From Chelatococcus composti (GTDB taxonomy: Bacteria > Pseudomonadota > Alphaproteobacteria > Rhizobiales > Beijerinckiaceae), in the NCBI RefSeq assembly GCF_014201415.1, contig NZ_JACHEH010000003.1, forward strand, positions 372,001 through 436,000: a stretch of DNA of 64,000 bases, in the 5' to 3' direction. Below the pieces are notes generated by a model. The model was not told the DNA's origin and made no database searches. It saw nothing but the letters and a program-made list of their open reading frames with translations. This document shows, piece after piece, positions 1 to 8,535 of the stretch; position 1 is the first letter of the stretch; each line of letters starts with the position of its first letter. The translations under genes were made by a program, and so were the position numbers.

Positions 1-1934
1 CCGCCGGCAAAGCGCGAGCCGCTTGAGACGAGGTTGAGACGCGGCAGGTCGACGGCATCCGCGGGGCCCGACGCGATGCGCCGCACGGAGCCGCGCGTCG
101 CCTCCGCCAGCGGGCGCAGGCGCTCGGTATCGCTGAAGACATCGGTCAGCTCGCGCGGGTTCTCTGGCCCCACGTTGACGAAGGCCGTGAGGCCGCCGCT
201 CGTCAGCCGATAGAGACCGAGCTGATCGGCGGACATGACAGCATTGAACAGCCCGGGTGCGCCGGGGGTGAGCGTGACCTCGCGCGTCGAGCCGTCGGGG
301 CTCGTCACCACGACGGGCTCCGGCGCATCCGCCATGGTCTGACGCTCGATGACGATCTCGCCGCCGCGGGCGCTGGCACGCAGCGCCTCTTCCTCCAGGG
401 CCGGCTCCTTCATCAGCCAGTGGGCGAGGCGCCGCAGCAGGTCGAGGTGGGGGCCGCCGTTGCGGTAGCCCCGCGCCCACAGCCAGGCATGGTCCGACAG
501 CAGCATGCCGACGCGGCCTTCGCCCTCGCGCAGCAACACGAGGAGGGGGCGGTCTTCCGCGCCCGACATCAGCACCGAGCCAGCGTCGACATGGGCGCCG
601 ACGAGGCGCAGCCACTCGCCCCAGGAGGGCGGCGAGGTCTCGCTGCCCGGCAGGGCGCGCGTGACGGGGTGGCGGTTGCCCGTGTCGGTGACCGCCGCCT
701 TGTAGGGCATTTCGAGCACCCGCCCGTCCGGCGCCGCCGGCAGGACCGGGCCGAGTGCGGTGCGGGCGATACTGCCGGCGGTGGCGAATTCCGGCCCCGC
801 GGCGACGAGCAGGGCGCCGCCCTCACGGACGTAGCGGGCGATGTTGTCGTAGTAGACGTTCGGCAGAATGCTCTGGTTTGCGTAGCGATCGAAGATGATG
901 AGATCGAACTCGCTGATCTTCTGCTGGAAGAGCTCACGCGTCGGAAAGGCGATGAGCGACAGCTCGTTGATCGGCGTGCCATCCTGCTTCTCCGGCGGGC
1001 GCAGGATGGTGAAGTGGACGAGGTCCACATTGGCGTCCGACTTGAGGAGGTTGCGCCACGTGCGTTCGCCCGCGTGCGGCTCGCCCGAGATCAGCAGCAC
1101 GCGCAGCTTCTCGCGGATTCCCTCGATGGTGAGGACGGCGCGGTTGTTGGCGCTCGTCAGCTCACCGTCGAGGCCATCCACCTCGAGCTCGACGACATTG
1201 GGCCCGCCGTGGTCGATCGTGATCGGCAGGGCAAAGGGGCGCCCGGTCGCGACGGAGAGGGTGCGCAGCAGCTGGCCGTCACGGCGCACGGTGAGCGTCG
1301 CGGTGCCCGTGCCGCCGCGCTCGTCCACCATCAGGCGGATGGTCTGATCCTTGCCGACGAGGCCGAAGCGCGGAGCCTCCAGCAGTGCGATGCGGCGGTC
1401 GCGCTCGTCCTCACGTCCGGTGACGAGGGCGTGCAGCGGCGCATTGAAGCCGAGAAGGGCGGTGGAGGCCGGAATGTCGTGCACCACCCCGTCGGTGACG
1501 AGGATGGCACCGGCGATGCGCTCGCTCGGCACGTCGGCGAGAAGATCGGCGAGGGCGGAGAAGAGGCGGGTCCCGTCGCCACCGCCGGCATTGTCCGTCA
1601 CCGTGGCGAAGCGCGCCTCGATCTCCCGTTCCATGGCGCCGAGGCGGGTCTGCAGCTCCTCGACCGCCGCTGTCGTCTGGGCTGCGCGCGGCCCCAGCGT
1701 CTGTGAGGTGGAGCGGTCGACGACAACGGCGACGATGTCCTTCACGGGCTCGCGCTCCTCGCGCACGAGCGATGGATTGGCGAGGGCGCCGACGAGGCAG
1801 GCGAGCGCAAGGGTGCGCACGAGGCCGGCCAGGCCGCGGGTGAGCACGGCTGCGAGGCCCGCCGCCACCGCGAGGGCGCCGACGGCCGCCAGCATGAGCG
1901 GCGGTACGAGCGGGGTGAAGGAAAGGCTCAACAT
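1..1934 (-). CDS. vWA-like / amidotransferase-like membrane protein (partial, C-terminus off the left edge)
   Basis: About 644 residues are visible and the frame runs off the left edge without a stop, so the C-terminus is missing. Two hydrophobic segments (about residues 7-31 and 36-53) are followed by a DRSTS motif at about residues 73-77. This fits the DxSxS metal-site motif of a von Willebrand A fold. The middle part (FDRYANQSILP, then EGGALLVAAGPEF) looks like the glutamine-amidotransferase-like fold often found in these large BatA-related proteins. It is the last visible gene of an operon with the DUF4159, DUF58 and MoxR genes and starts 10 nt after the DUF4159 stop. I infer an envelope-associated partner of the MoxR ATPase. 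The specific role is unknown. Confidence 0.8.
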   Translation of the reverse strand, partial: MLSLSFTPLVPPLMLAAVGALAVAAGLAAVLTRGLAGLVRTLALACLVGALANPSLVREEREPVKDIVAVVVDRSTSQTLGPRAAQTTAAVEELQTRLGAMEREIEARFATVTDNAGGGDGTRLFSALADLLADVPSERIAGAILVTDGVVHDIPASTALLGFNAPLHALVTGREDERDRRIALLEAPRFGLVGKDQTIRLMVDERGGTGTATLTVRRDGQLLRTLSVATGRPFALPITIDHGGPNVVELEVDGLDGELTSANNRAVLTIEGIREKLRVLLISGEPHAGERTWRNLLKSDANVDLVHFTILRPPEKQDGTPINELSLIAFPTRELFQQKISEFDLIIFDRYANQSILPNVYYDNIARYVREGGALLVAAGPEFATAGSIARTALGPVLPAAPDGRVLEMPYKAAVTDTGNRHPVTRALPGSETSPPSWGEWLRLVGAHVDAGSVLMSGAEDRPLLVLLREGEGRVGMLLSDHAWLWARGYRNGGPHLDLLRRLAHWLMKEPALEEEALRASARGGEIVIERQTMADAPEPVVVTSPDGSTREVTLTPGAPGLFNAVMSADQLGLYRLTSGGLTAFVNVGPENPRELTDVFSDTERLRPLAEATRGSVRRIASGPADAVDLPRLNLVSSGSRFAG

Positions 1935-1944
1935 GCCGCGCCCC

Positions 1945-4803
1945 CTATTGCCCGAGCCGCTCGAGCAGCGCCGGCACATGCACCTGGTCGGCCTTGTAGT
2001 TGCCGGTCAGCGCATACATGGCGATGTTGATGCCGACACGATAGGCCATCTCGCGCTGGCGCGGGTCGGGGCCGATGACAGGGAAGAGCGGCTCGCCGCG
2101 GCTGCCCACTGCCCAAGCCGCGGCAAGGTCGTTACTGGTGATGATGAGCGGGCTCACGCCGTCGCCGGCGCGCGCGGGACGGCGGCTCGCCTCGTCTTCG
2201 GGCGGCAGGGCCTCGACCCAGGTCTCGCCCGTGGCGTAGCGGCCGGGGAAATAGTCGAGAATGTAGAACGCCCGGCTCAGCACGTGGTCGCGCGGCACGG
2301 GCTCGAGCTCGGGGATGTCGAGCGTCGCGAGCATGCGGCGCAGCTGCTGCCCCTCCGGTGTCACCGCCCCCTCGAAGCGCAGGGCCATGGCGTCGCGCGT
2401 GTCGAAGATCACGGTGCCACCGCCCTTCATGTAGGCGTCGAGGCGGCGCAGCGCCGCCGGCGAAGGCAGCGGCGCGCCTGCCACCACGGGCCAGTAGAGG
2501 AGTGGGTAGAAGGCGAGCTCGTCGCGCTCGATGTCGACGCCCACGGGCTCGCCCGGCTCCAGCGCCGTGCGCATGATGAGCGCCCGCGTCAGGCCCTCGA
2601 GCCCGGCCCGGCTGGTGCTGTCTACGTCGGCGTTGCCGGTGATGACATAGGCGAGGCGGGTGACGGCCGCGCGCTCCACGTCCTCGGGTGTGACAGGCGG
2701 CAGCGGACGCGCCGTCTCCTGGGGAGCTTCGGTGGCCGCCCCCTGCGCGCGCGCCCCCCCGGCCGGCATGGCGGCAAGAGCGAGGGCGGCCAGCGCGAGG
2801 ACTGGCGCTGTCGCGCCCCGTGCCCTTAGCGGTACACGCCGGTATAGGCCGCCGAGCCGGCCCAGATGGCCGCCGAGGAGGAGAGAGGCGACGGTGTCGA
2901 CGATGAGCAGCGCCGCCGCAAGGAGAAGGAGCGGCGGCCTCAGATCGACCGTCGCCGCCCGCTCGATGGGCACGAGGCTGCCGACGAGTGGCCCGTAGTC
3001 GAGCACGGCCGGCCGGTCGTCGGGCAGCAGTGCGTTGAGGGCGATGCTCGCCTCGCTCGGTCCATAGAAGCCGGGTGGATGGTCGAGCGTGGCGCGGCCG
3101 GCATGGTTGCGCGGGATGGGCTTGGCTGTCGCTGGCGGCGAGCGCCAGACGCCGAACCCGTCGAGCGTGCGCTGCGGCGCGACCATCTCGGTGCCGTTGC
3201 TTCCCTCGCTGCCTCCCGCCGCGACGCTCCGGCCCGCGAGGGCGATGGTGCGCCGCATCATCTCGACGAATACGCCCGAGAGCGGCAGGCTGGACCAGCT
3301 CGGGTCGGCGGTGACGTGGAAGAGCACGATCAGGCCCTCGCCCCGCTCGGCGGCGGTGACGACGGGCGTGCCGTCGGCCAGCACCGCCCATGTGCGGCGC
3401 GACAGCTCGCCGTCCGGCTCGGCGAGGATCTGGCGCGAAACGGTGATTTCCTCGGGCACGGGCAGGCCCGCGAAGGGGCTCGTTTCCGGGAAGGGGGCGA
3501 AGGTCTTGGGCGCATCCCACGAAAGCGAGCCGCCGAGGCTGCGCCCGCCGCGCCTCAGGCGTACCGGCACCAGATCATCGTTGCCGGCGGCGAGGCGCGT
3601 TCCCGCGAACCGGATGAGCAGCCCGCCCTCCTCGACAAAGCGGGCAAGGCGCGCCTCCGTCTCGCTGTCGAGCGAACCCACGTCCGCCAGGACGAGAACG
3701 TTGACGCCCTGGTCGACAAGGTCGCCGATAGGGTCGGGGATGCCGCGTCGCGCCTCGCGCAGCTCGGCATAGGGGGCGAGGGCGCGCGAGACATAGTAGG
3801 AGGGTGACAGCAGCGGCTGGGCCGTGTCCACCGTGCCGCCGGACACGAGGCCGACGCGCCGGCGCTTGCCGCTCTCGTCGATGAGGGCGACGGCGCCGGC
3901 CGAGGTCTCTCCCGCGATCTCCAGCCGCGCCGCGGCGTTGTTGAGCTCCACCGGCAGGTTGAAGTTCGCCTTCGTCTCGGTCGCGCCGTCCGGGAAGCCG
4001 AAGGGTGTCTCGGCGAGGAGCAGGCCCTTGCCGTCGAGCGCACGCAACATGCCGGTGTCGCGGCCGTTCGGTTCCGCCCGCACCAGCCGCACCTCGATGC
4101 CGCCCGGGCCGTTGTGCGCGCCGGCAATCATCAGCGGCTCGGCCACGGGGTTGCGGTAGACGGTGATGGCCTCTGCGCGCCCCGCGAGCGCCTCGCCGAG
4201 GCCGGCGGCGAAGGTGTCCGTCCCGACGGCGATGCCGTCACTGATCCAGACGATCTCGGCGTCGGCCGCATCGGAGAGGAAGGCGCGCAGCGTCGGAAGA
4301 TGGCTCGCCCTGTCCGGCACGTGCGGCTGGGGGGCGAGCGCGCGCAGCCTCTCCATGGCGGCGCCGGGGGCGAGCGCCTCGACAGTATCCGGCCTGTCGG
4401 CAAGGCCGACGACGGCCACCGGCCGGCGCTGGCGCTCGGCCGATCTGATGCGCTCCTCGGCGAGCGCCATGCGCTCATCCCAGTCGTGTGCGGCGGCGAA
4501 GCCGTTGTCGACGACGAGCACGAGCGGCCCGGAGGCCGGCAGGCCGCTCGTGGCGGGGTTCCACACGGGGCCAGCCACGGCGAGGATGAGGGCCGCCGCC
4601 AGCGCCAGGCGCAGGGCCAGCAGCCACCAGGGTGTGCGTGCCGGTGTCTCGCGCCGGGGCATCAGGTCGGCCACAACGCGCAGCGGCGGGAAGGGGATGC
4701 GGCGCGGCTGCGGCGGCGTGATGCGCAGGATGAGCCAGATCGCCGGCAGCGCGGCGAGGGCGATGAGGACGAGTGGCGCTCCGAAGCCGAGGCCGGCGAG
4801 CAT
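1945..4803 (-). CDS. BatA-type N-terminal / DUF4159 C-terminal membrane protein
   Basis: This is a 952-residue protein. The N-terminus has two hydrophobic helices (about 7-27 and 59-80) flanking an arginine/proline-rich stretch (PPQPRRIPFPP), the usual BatA or aerotolerance-regulator N-terminal domain. A long vWA/amidotransferase-like region follows. A hydrophobic pair near residues 640-690 precedes a C-terminal DUF4159 domain from about residue 725 (TRLAYVITGNADVD, then LAFYPLLYWPVV). The start ATG lies 1 nt after the DUF58 stop, so the genes are almost certainly translated together. Related proteins occur throughout Hyphomicrobiales next to MoxR and DUF58 genes. The biochemical function is not established; a MoxR-assisted assembly or envelope-stress role is inferred. 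Confidence 0.88.
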   Translation of the reverse strand: MLAGLGFGAPLVLIALAALPAIWLILRITPPQPRRIPFPPLRVVADLMPRRETPARTPWWLLALRLALAAALILAVAGPVWNPATSGLPASGPLVLVVDNGFAAAHDWDERMALAEERIRSAERQRRPVAVVGLADRPDTVEALAPGAAMERLRALAPQPHVPDRASHLPTLRAFLSDAADAEIVWISDGIAVGTDTFAAGLGEALAGRAEAITVYRNPVAEPLMIAGAHNGPGGIEVRLVRAEPNGRDTGMLRALDGKGLLLAETPFGFPDGATETKANFNLPVELNNAAARLEIAGETSAGAVALIDESGKRRRVGLVSGGTVDTAQPLLSPSYYVSRALAPYAELREARRGIPDPIGDLVDQGVNVLVLADVGSLDSETEARLARFVEEGGLLIRFAGTRLAAGNDDLVPVRLRRGGRSLGGSLSWDAPKTFAPFPETSPFAGLPVPEEITVSRQILAEPDGELSRRTWAVLADGTPVVTAAERGEGLIVLFHVTADPSWSSLPLSGVFVEMMRRTIALAGRSVAAGGSEGSNGTEMVAPQRTLDGFGVWRSPPATAKPIPRNHAGRATLDHPPGFYGPSEASIALNALLPDDRPAVLDYGPLVGSLVPIERAATVDLRPPLLLLAAALLIVDTVASLLLGGHLGRLGGLYRRVPLRARGATAPVLALAALALAAMPAGGARAQGAATEAPQETARPLPPVTPEDVERAAVTRLAYVITGNADVDSTSRAGLEGLTRALIMRTALEPGEPVGVDIERDELAFYPLLYWPVVAGAPLPSPAALRRLDAYMKGGGTVIFDTRDAMALRFEGAVTPEGQQLRRMLATLDIPELEPVPRDHVLSRAFYILDYFPGRYATGETWVEALPPEDEASRRPARAGDGVSPLIITSNDLAAAWAVGSRGEPLFPVIGPDPRQREMAYRVGINIAMYALTGNYKADQVHVPALLERLGQ

Positions 4804-4804
4804 G

Positions 4805-5746
4805 TCAGCCTCCCCGTGCCGCTACGAGACCGCTGCGGCCGCCGCGGGCGGCCGACAGCTGCGTCAGGACGCGCAGGGCCGCCTCGCTCGCCGGGCGGTC
4901 GGTGTGGTGGAGGGTCAGCGTCCAGCCCCGCCGCCGCAGCGCCTCGCCGATGGCCTCGCGGTGGGCGGCGATGCGGCGGCGATAGTCCTCGCCCCACCGT
5001 GCCGCGTCGCCGATGCGCAGGCGCAGGCCTGCCTCCGGCTCCTCCAGCTCGGCCTGGCCGGTGAAGGGGAAGCTCTCCTCCACGGGGTCGACGATCATGA
5101 TTGCATGGCCGCGGGCCCCGCGGGCGGCGAGCTGCCCCACGACGGCGTCGAAGGCGGGCGGCTCCACCAGGAAATCGCTCACGAGGACGACCTCGCTCAG
5201 GGGCGGCAGCGCCTCGGCCGCAGGCAAGTCGGCGTCCTGCCCGGCGCTGTCCTTGGCGATGAGCTCCGCGAAACGCTCGACGATGTTGCGGCTCGCGCGT
5301 GGGGGCGCGAGGCCGATGAGGCCGACGCGCTCCCCGGCATCGACGAGCGCCTCGGACAGCGCGAGCGCGAGGACAAGCGCCCGCTCCACCTTCGACTGCG
5401 CGGCGAGGGAGGAGACGAAGCCCATGGAGGCCGAGCGGTCGACCCACAGGTAGATGCTGTGCGCCGCTTCCCATTCTCGCTCGCGCACATAGAGCCGCCC
5501 GTCGCGCGCCGAGCGCCGCCAGTCCACGCGCGAGGCCGACTCGCCGGACATGAAGGGGCGGAACTGCCAGAAGCTCTCGCCGGGGCCGGCGCGCCGGCGG
5601 CCGTGGATGCCGTGGCTGACGGAAGCGGCAACGCGCCGCGCCTCCAGCATGAGGTGCGGCAACCGCGCGCTGAGCTCGTGCGCCGCCAGGGCGTGCGGAA
5701 CACCGGGTACGCGCTCGGCTTCCGGGAGGGTGCGGACGCGGGCCAT
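4805..5746 (-). CDS. DUF58 domain-containing protein
   Basis: This 313-residue soluble protein carries the DUF58 signature around residues 62-85 (FRPFMSGES, then RVDWRRSARDG). A vWA-like strand with a DRSAS metal-site motif follows near residue 107. DUF58 proteins are regularly encoded directly after MoxR AAA ATPases and are thought to act as their adaptor or substrate-recognition partner. Here the gene lies 8 nt after the MoxR stop and 1 nt before the next start, a tight operon arrangement. The length is normal and no motif is disrupted. Function is inferred from family and context only. Confidence 0.9.
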   Translation of the reverse strand: MARVRTLPEAERVPGVPHALAAHELSARLPHLMLEARRVAASVSHGIHGRRRAGPGESFWQFRPFMSGESASRVDWRRSARDGRLYVREREWEAAHSIYLWVDRSASMGFVSSLAAQSKVERALVLALALSEALVDAGERVGLIGLAPPRASRNIVERFAELIAKDSAGQDADLPAAEALPPLSEVVLVSDFLVEPPAFDAVVGQLAARGARGHAIMIVDPVEESFPFTGQAELEEPEAGLRLRIGDAARWGEDYRRRIAAHREAIGEALRRRGWTLTLHHTDRPASEAALRVLTQLSAARGGRSGLVAARGG

Positions 5747-5754
5747 GGGCGCTC

Positions 5755-6780
5755 CTAGCCGAGCCGCTCCACGAGACGGGCGATGACCTCGGACATGGTG
5801 CGGCCGTCCGCGCGGGCGGCGAAGGTCAGCGCCATGCGGTGCTTCAGCACCGGCTCCGCGAGGGCCGCCACGTCATCGACCGACGGCGCGAGGCGCCCCT
5901 CGATGAGCGCCCGGGCGCGCACGGCGAGCGCCAGCGCCTGGCTGGCACGCGGGCCGGGGCCCCAGGCGAGGTCGCGCGTCAGCTCCTCCGGTCCATCTCC
6001 GGGACGGCCGGAGCGCACGAGCGAGACGATGGCGTCGAGCACGCTCTCGCCCATCGGCAGGCGGCGCACCAGGCGCTGGATGCCCATGAGCGTCTCCGCG
6101 TTCATCGCGGCGGTCGGGCGATGTTCCTCGAGGCCCGTCGTCTCCAGGACGATGCGGCGCTCCGCCTCCCGGTCCGGGTAGCCGACGTCGATCTGGAGCA
6201 GGAAACGGTCGAGCTGCGCCTCGGGCAGGGGATAGGTACCCTCCTGCTCGATGGGGTTCTGGGTGGCGAGCACGTGGAAGGGGCGCGGCAGGTCGTAGCG
6301 CACGCCGGCCACCGTCACGTGATATTCCTGCATCGCCTGCAGGAGTGCGGACTGGGTGCGCGGGCTCGCGCGGTTGATCTCGTCCGCCATCAGCAGCTGG
6401 GCGAAGATGGGCCCCTTGATGAAGCGGAAGCTGCGTTGCCGGTCGGCGCTCTCGTCGAGGATCTCGGTGCCGAGGATGTCCGACGGCATCAGGTCGGGCG
6501 TGAACTGGATGCGCTGGCCGTTGAGGCCGAGGACGGTGCCCATCGCCTCGACGAGCTTGGTCTTGGCGAGGCCCGGCACGCCGACGAGCAGGCCGTGGCC
6601 GCCGGCGAGCACCGTCACGAGGGCGAGCTCGACGACGTGCTCCTGGCCGAAGATGACGGAGCCGATGGCGCTGCGCGCCCTGGCCACGTGGTCGAGGGCG
6701 GCCTCGGCGGCCTGGATCACGGCGTCGTCGATGGTGGTCGGCGTCTGGGCCACAGCGGTACGGTCGGTGCCGCTCGTCAT
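5755..6780 (-). CDS. MoxR-family AAA+ ATPase
   Basis: A 341-residue AAA+ ATPase of the MoxR branch, which act as chaperone-like factors for assembly or metal insertion of partner proteins. Walker A is GVPGLAKT at about residues 67-74 and Walker B is MADEIN at about 131-136. The sensor-1 region ATQNPIEQEGTYPLPEAQLDRF is typical of MoxR. An in-frame ATG exists 51 nt upstream. I chose the ATG at 6780 because an AAGGAGAG Shine-Dalgarno sequence lies just upstream and the extra residues have no family character. It is the first gene of the four-gene operon, divergent from the DUF1285 gene. Confidence 0.93.
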   Translation of the reverse strand: MTSGTDRTAVAQTPTTIDDAVIQAAEAALDHVARARSAIGSVIFGQEHVVELALVTVLAGGHGLLVGVPGLAKTKLVEAMGTVLGLNGQRIQFTPDLMPSDILGTEILDESADRQRSFRFIKGPIFAQLLMADEINRASPRTQSALLQAMQEYHVTVAGVRYDLPRPFHVLATQNPIEQEGTYPLPEAQLDRFLLQIDVGYPDREAERRIVLETTGLEEHRPTAAMNAETLMGIQRLVRRLPMGESVLDAIVSLVRSGRPGDGPEELTRDLAWGPGPRASQALALAVRARALIEGRLAPSVDDVAALAEPVLKHRMALTFAARADGRTMSEVIARLVERLG

Positions 6781-6965
6781 CGGCAACTCTCCTTCTGTGC
6801 CCCCGCGGGAGCAGTCTGCATCGGCGATCATGTCTTATTCAAGCCGCTTGAGGGCGGACGCCGCAGGTTCCCCGCCGCGCCCGTTCTTGCGATAGTAGTG
6901 GCGCGAACCAGATTACAAGCGGCGCGCGCCGAAATGGGCCGCCGATGTTGCGGGGACACGAACAC

Positions 6966-7598
6966 GTGAGCGACGAGGCCAGCAAGACGGGCAAGCCGCA
7001 GGACGGCGGCGGGGCAGCGCCGCAGGGGCTGCCGCCGGGCCTTGCGACGCTCCTCGCCTCCGCCGGGCCGGCTGCGGGGGCGCGGCCCGTGGAGAAATGG
7101 AACCCGCCCCATTGCGGCACGATCGACATGCGAATCGCGGCCGACGGCACCTGGCACTACCAGGGCTCGCCCATCGGCCGGCCGGCGCTGGTGAAGCTGT
7201 TCGCCTCCATCCTGCGGCGCGACCCGGACGGTTATGTGCTGGTAACTCCGGTGGAGAAGGTGGGCATCACCGTCGAGGACGTGCCCTTTCTCGCCGTCGA
7301 GATGGCCGTGAGCGAGGAGGCGGGCCAGCGCGTCATCGGCTTCCGCACCAACGTGGACGACGTGGTGCAGGCGGGGCCGGAGCATCCCATGCGCTTCGAG
7401 ACGGATGCGAAGGGCGGGCTGAAGCCTTATGTCCACATACGCGGCGGCCTGTGGGCGCGGCTGACGCGCGCCCTCGCGCACGACCTTGCCGAACTTGTCG
7501 AGACGCGGCAGGACGCGTCGGGCGCGGAGGTGATGGGCATCGCCTCGGCCGGCGCCTTTTTCCCCATCCCCTCCGAGGACGGGGCGGGCCGGGCGTGA
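6966..7598 (+). CDS. DUF1285 domain-containing protein
   Basis: About 210 residues with no signal peptide or membrane segment. The region WHYQGSPIGRPALVKLFASIL, followed by YVLVTPVEKVGI, is characteristic of DUF1285, a conserved proteobacterial family of unknown function. The GTG at 6966 has a GGGGA sequence about 10 nt upstream. An in-frame ATG at 6945 is the alternative and would add seven residues. The stop overlaps the GTG proposed for the NUDIX gene (GTGA), so the two are probably translationally coupled. The conserved DUF1285-NUDIX-DUF6111-cca order suggests a housekeeping operon. No activity can be assigned. Confidence 0.85.
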   Translation: MSDEASKTGKPQDGGGAAPQGLPPGLATLLASAGPAAGARPVEKWNPPHCGTIDMRIAADGTWHYQGSPIGRPALVKLFASILRRDPDGYVLVTPVEKVGITVEDVPFLAVEMAVSEEAGQRVIGFRTNVDDVVQAGPEHPMRFETDAKGGLKPYVHIRGGLWARLTRALAHDLAELVETRQDASGAEVMGIASAGAFFPIPSEDGAGRA

Positions 7599-8281
7599 CG
7601 GGCATCGGGCAGGCGCGCGGGGACGGAAAGCCAGTGGCGGACCAGAACGCAATTGTGGACGAGGCGACCTTTCTCGAGCGGGCGCGCCGGCGCCTCTTGC
7701 CGCATCCGCCTGCGCTGGCGGGCACGGTGCGGTTGCGCGGCGACCACGACCTTGCCGGCGGGCGGCCCGAGGTGGCCGTGGAGGTGGCGCGCCCTGCCGC
7801 CGTCCTCGTGCCCGTCGTCACCCGCGCCACGGGCGTCAGCCTGCTTCTCACCCAGCGGGCTGCGCACCTGCGCCAGCACTCGGCGCAAATCGCCTTTCCC
7901 GGCGGCAAGATGGACCCGGAGGATGCAACGCCGCTGACGACGGCACTGCGCGAGGCGCGGGAGGAGATCGGCCTCGACAGCGGCCATGTGCGGCCGCTCG
8001 GCTATCTCGACGAATACCTCTCCTCCACCGGCTATCGCATCGTGCCGGTGGTGGGGCAGGTAACGCCCGGCTTTACGCTCACGGTCAACCGGGCCGAGGT
8101 GGACGAGGCCTTCGAGGTGCCGCTCGACTTCCTGATGGACGCCGCCAACCACCAGCGCCATTCGCGCGAGTGGCGCGGCACGTTGCGGCATTATTACGCC
8201 ATGCCCTTCGGGGAGCGTTACATCTGGGGCGTCACGGCCGGTATCATCCGCAATCTGTACGAGAGGCTCTACGGCCCATGA
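7595..8281 (+). CDS. CoA pyrophosphatase, NUDIX hydrolase (NudL/UPF0035 type)
   Basis: About 228 residues. The CoA-pyrophosphatase (UPF0035) signature LLLTQRAAHLRQHSAQIAF lies before the Nudix box, which reads FPGGK at about 101-105 and REAREEIGL at about 119-127. The REUXEEXGU catalytic helix is complete. These enzymes hydrolyse coenzyme A and related dinucleotides to phosphopantetheine and 3',5'-ADP. The UPF0035 glycine is a serine here (QHSAQ). The GTG at 7595 overlaps the DUF1285 stop. An in-frame GTG at 7634 (MADQNAI) is a plausible alternative. The stop overlaps the start of the DUF6111 gene. Confidence 0.88.
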   Translation: MTGIGQARGDGKPVADQNAIVDEATFLERARRRLLPHPPALAGTVRLRGDHDLAGGRPEVAVEVARPAAVLVPVVTRATGVSLLLTQRAAHLRQHSAQIAFPGGKMDPEDATPLTTALREAREEIGLDSGHVRPLGYLDEYLSSTGYRIVPVVGQVTPGFTLTVNRAEVDEAFEVPLDFLMDAANHQRHSREWRGTLRHYYAMPFGERYIWGVTAGIIRNLYERLYGP

Positions 8282-8535
8282 CACGGGCGATTCTGCAGGA
8301 GCTGGTTCTCTTCTTCGTTCCGTTCATCCTGTTCGGGATCTACCTGCTGCTGCGCCGGCGCAACCCCTTCACGCGGCACGCGTGGGACGGGCACGTGCCC
8401 TGGCTCGTCATTGCCGGACTGGTGCTGGCGATTGGCGCGCTTCTCTATCTCGGCCTCACGGCTGAGCGACACATGGGGGCCTACGTGCCGACGCATCTGG
8501 AGAACGGCCGACTCGTGCCGGGGCGGTTCCAATGA
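8278..8535 (+). CDS. DUF6111-type small membrane protein
   Basis: This 85-residue protein begins at an ATG that overlaps the NUDIX stop codon (ATGA). It has two hydrophobic segments, about residues 5-26 and 42-62, separated by a basic loop RRRNPFTRHAWDGH, so it should lie in the inner membrane with both ends on the same side. Its position between the CoA pyrophosphatase and cca is a recurrent order in Hyphomicrobiales, where it is catalogued as DUF6111. Its own stop overlaps the cca start by four bases. Function unknown. Confidence 0.85.
   Translation: MTRAILQELVLFFVPFILFGIYLLLRRRNPFTRHAWDGHVPWLVIAGLVLAIGALLYLGLTAERHMGAYVPTHLENGRLVPGRFQ

Noticed and set aside
1945-6780. A Mg-chelatase or gas-vesicle type MoxR/vWA system.
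   Set aside because: The partners are DUF58 and DUF4159 proteins, not BchD/CobT or GvpN partners.
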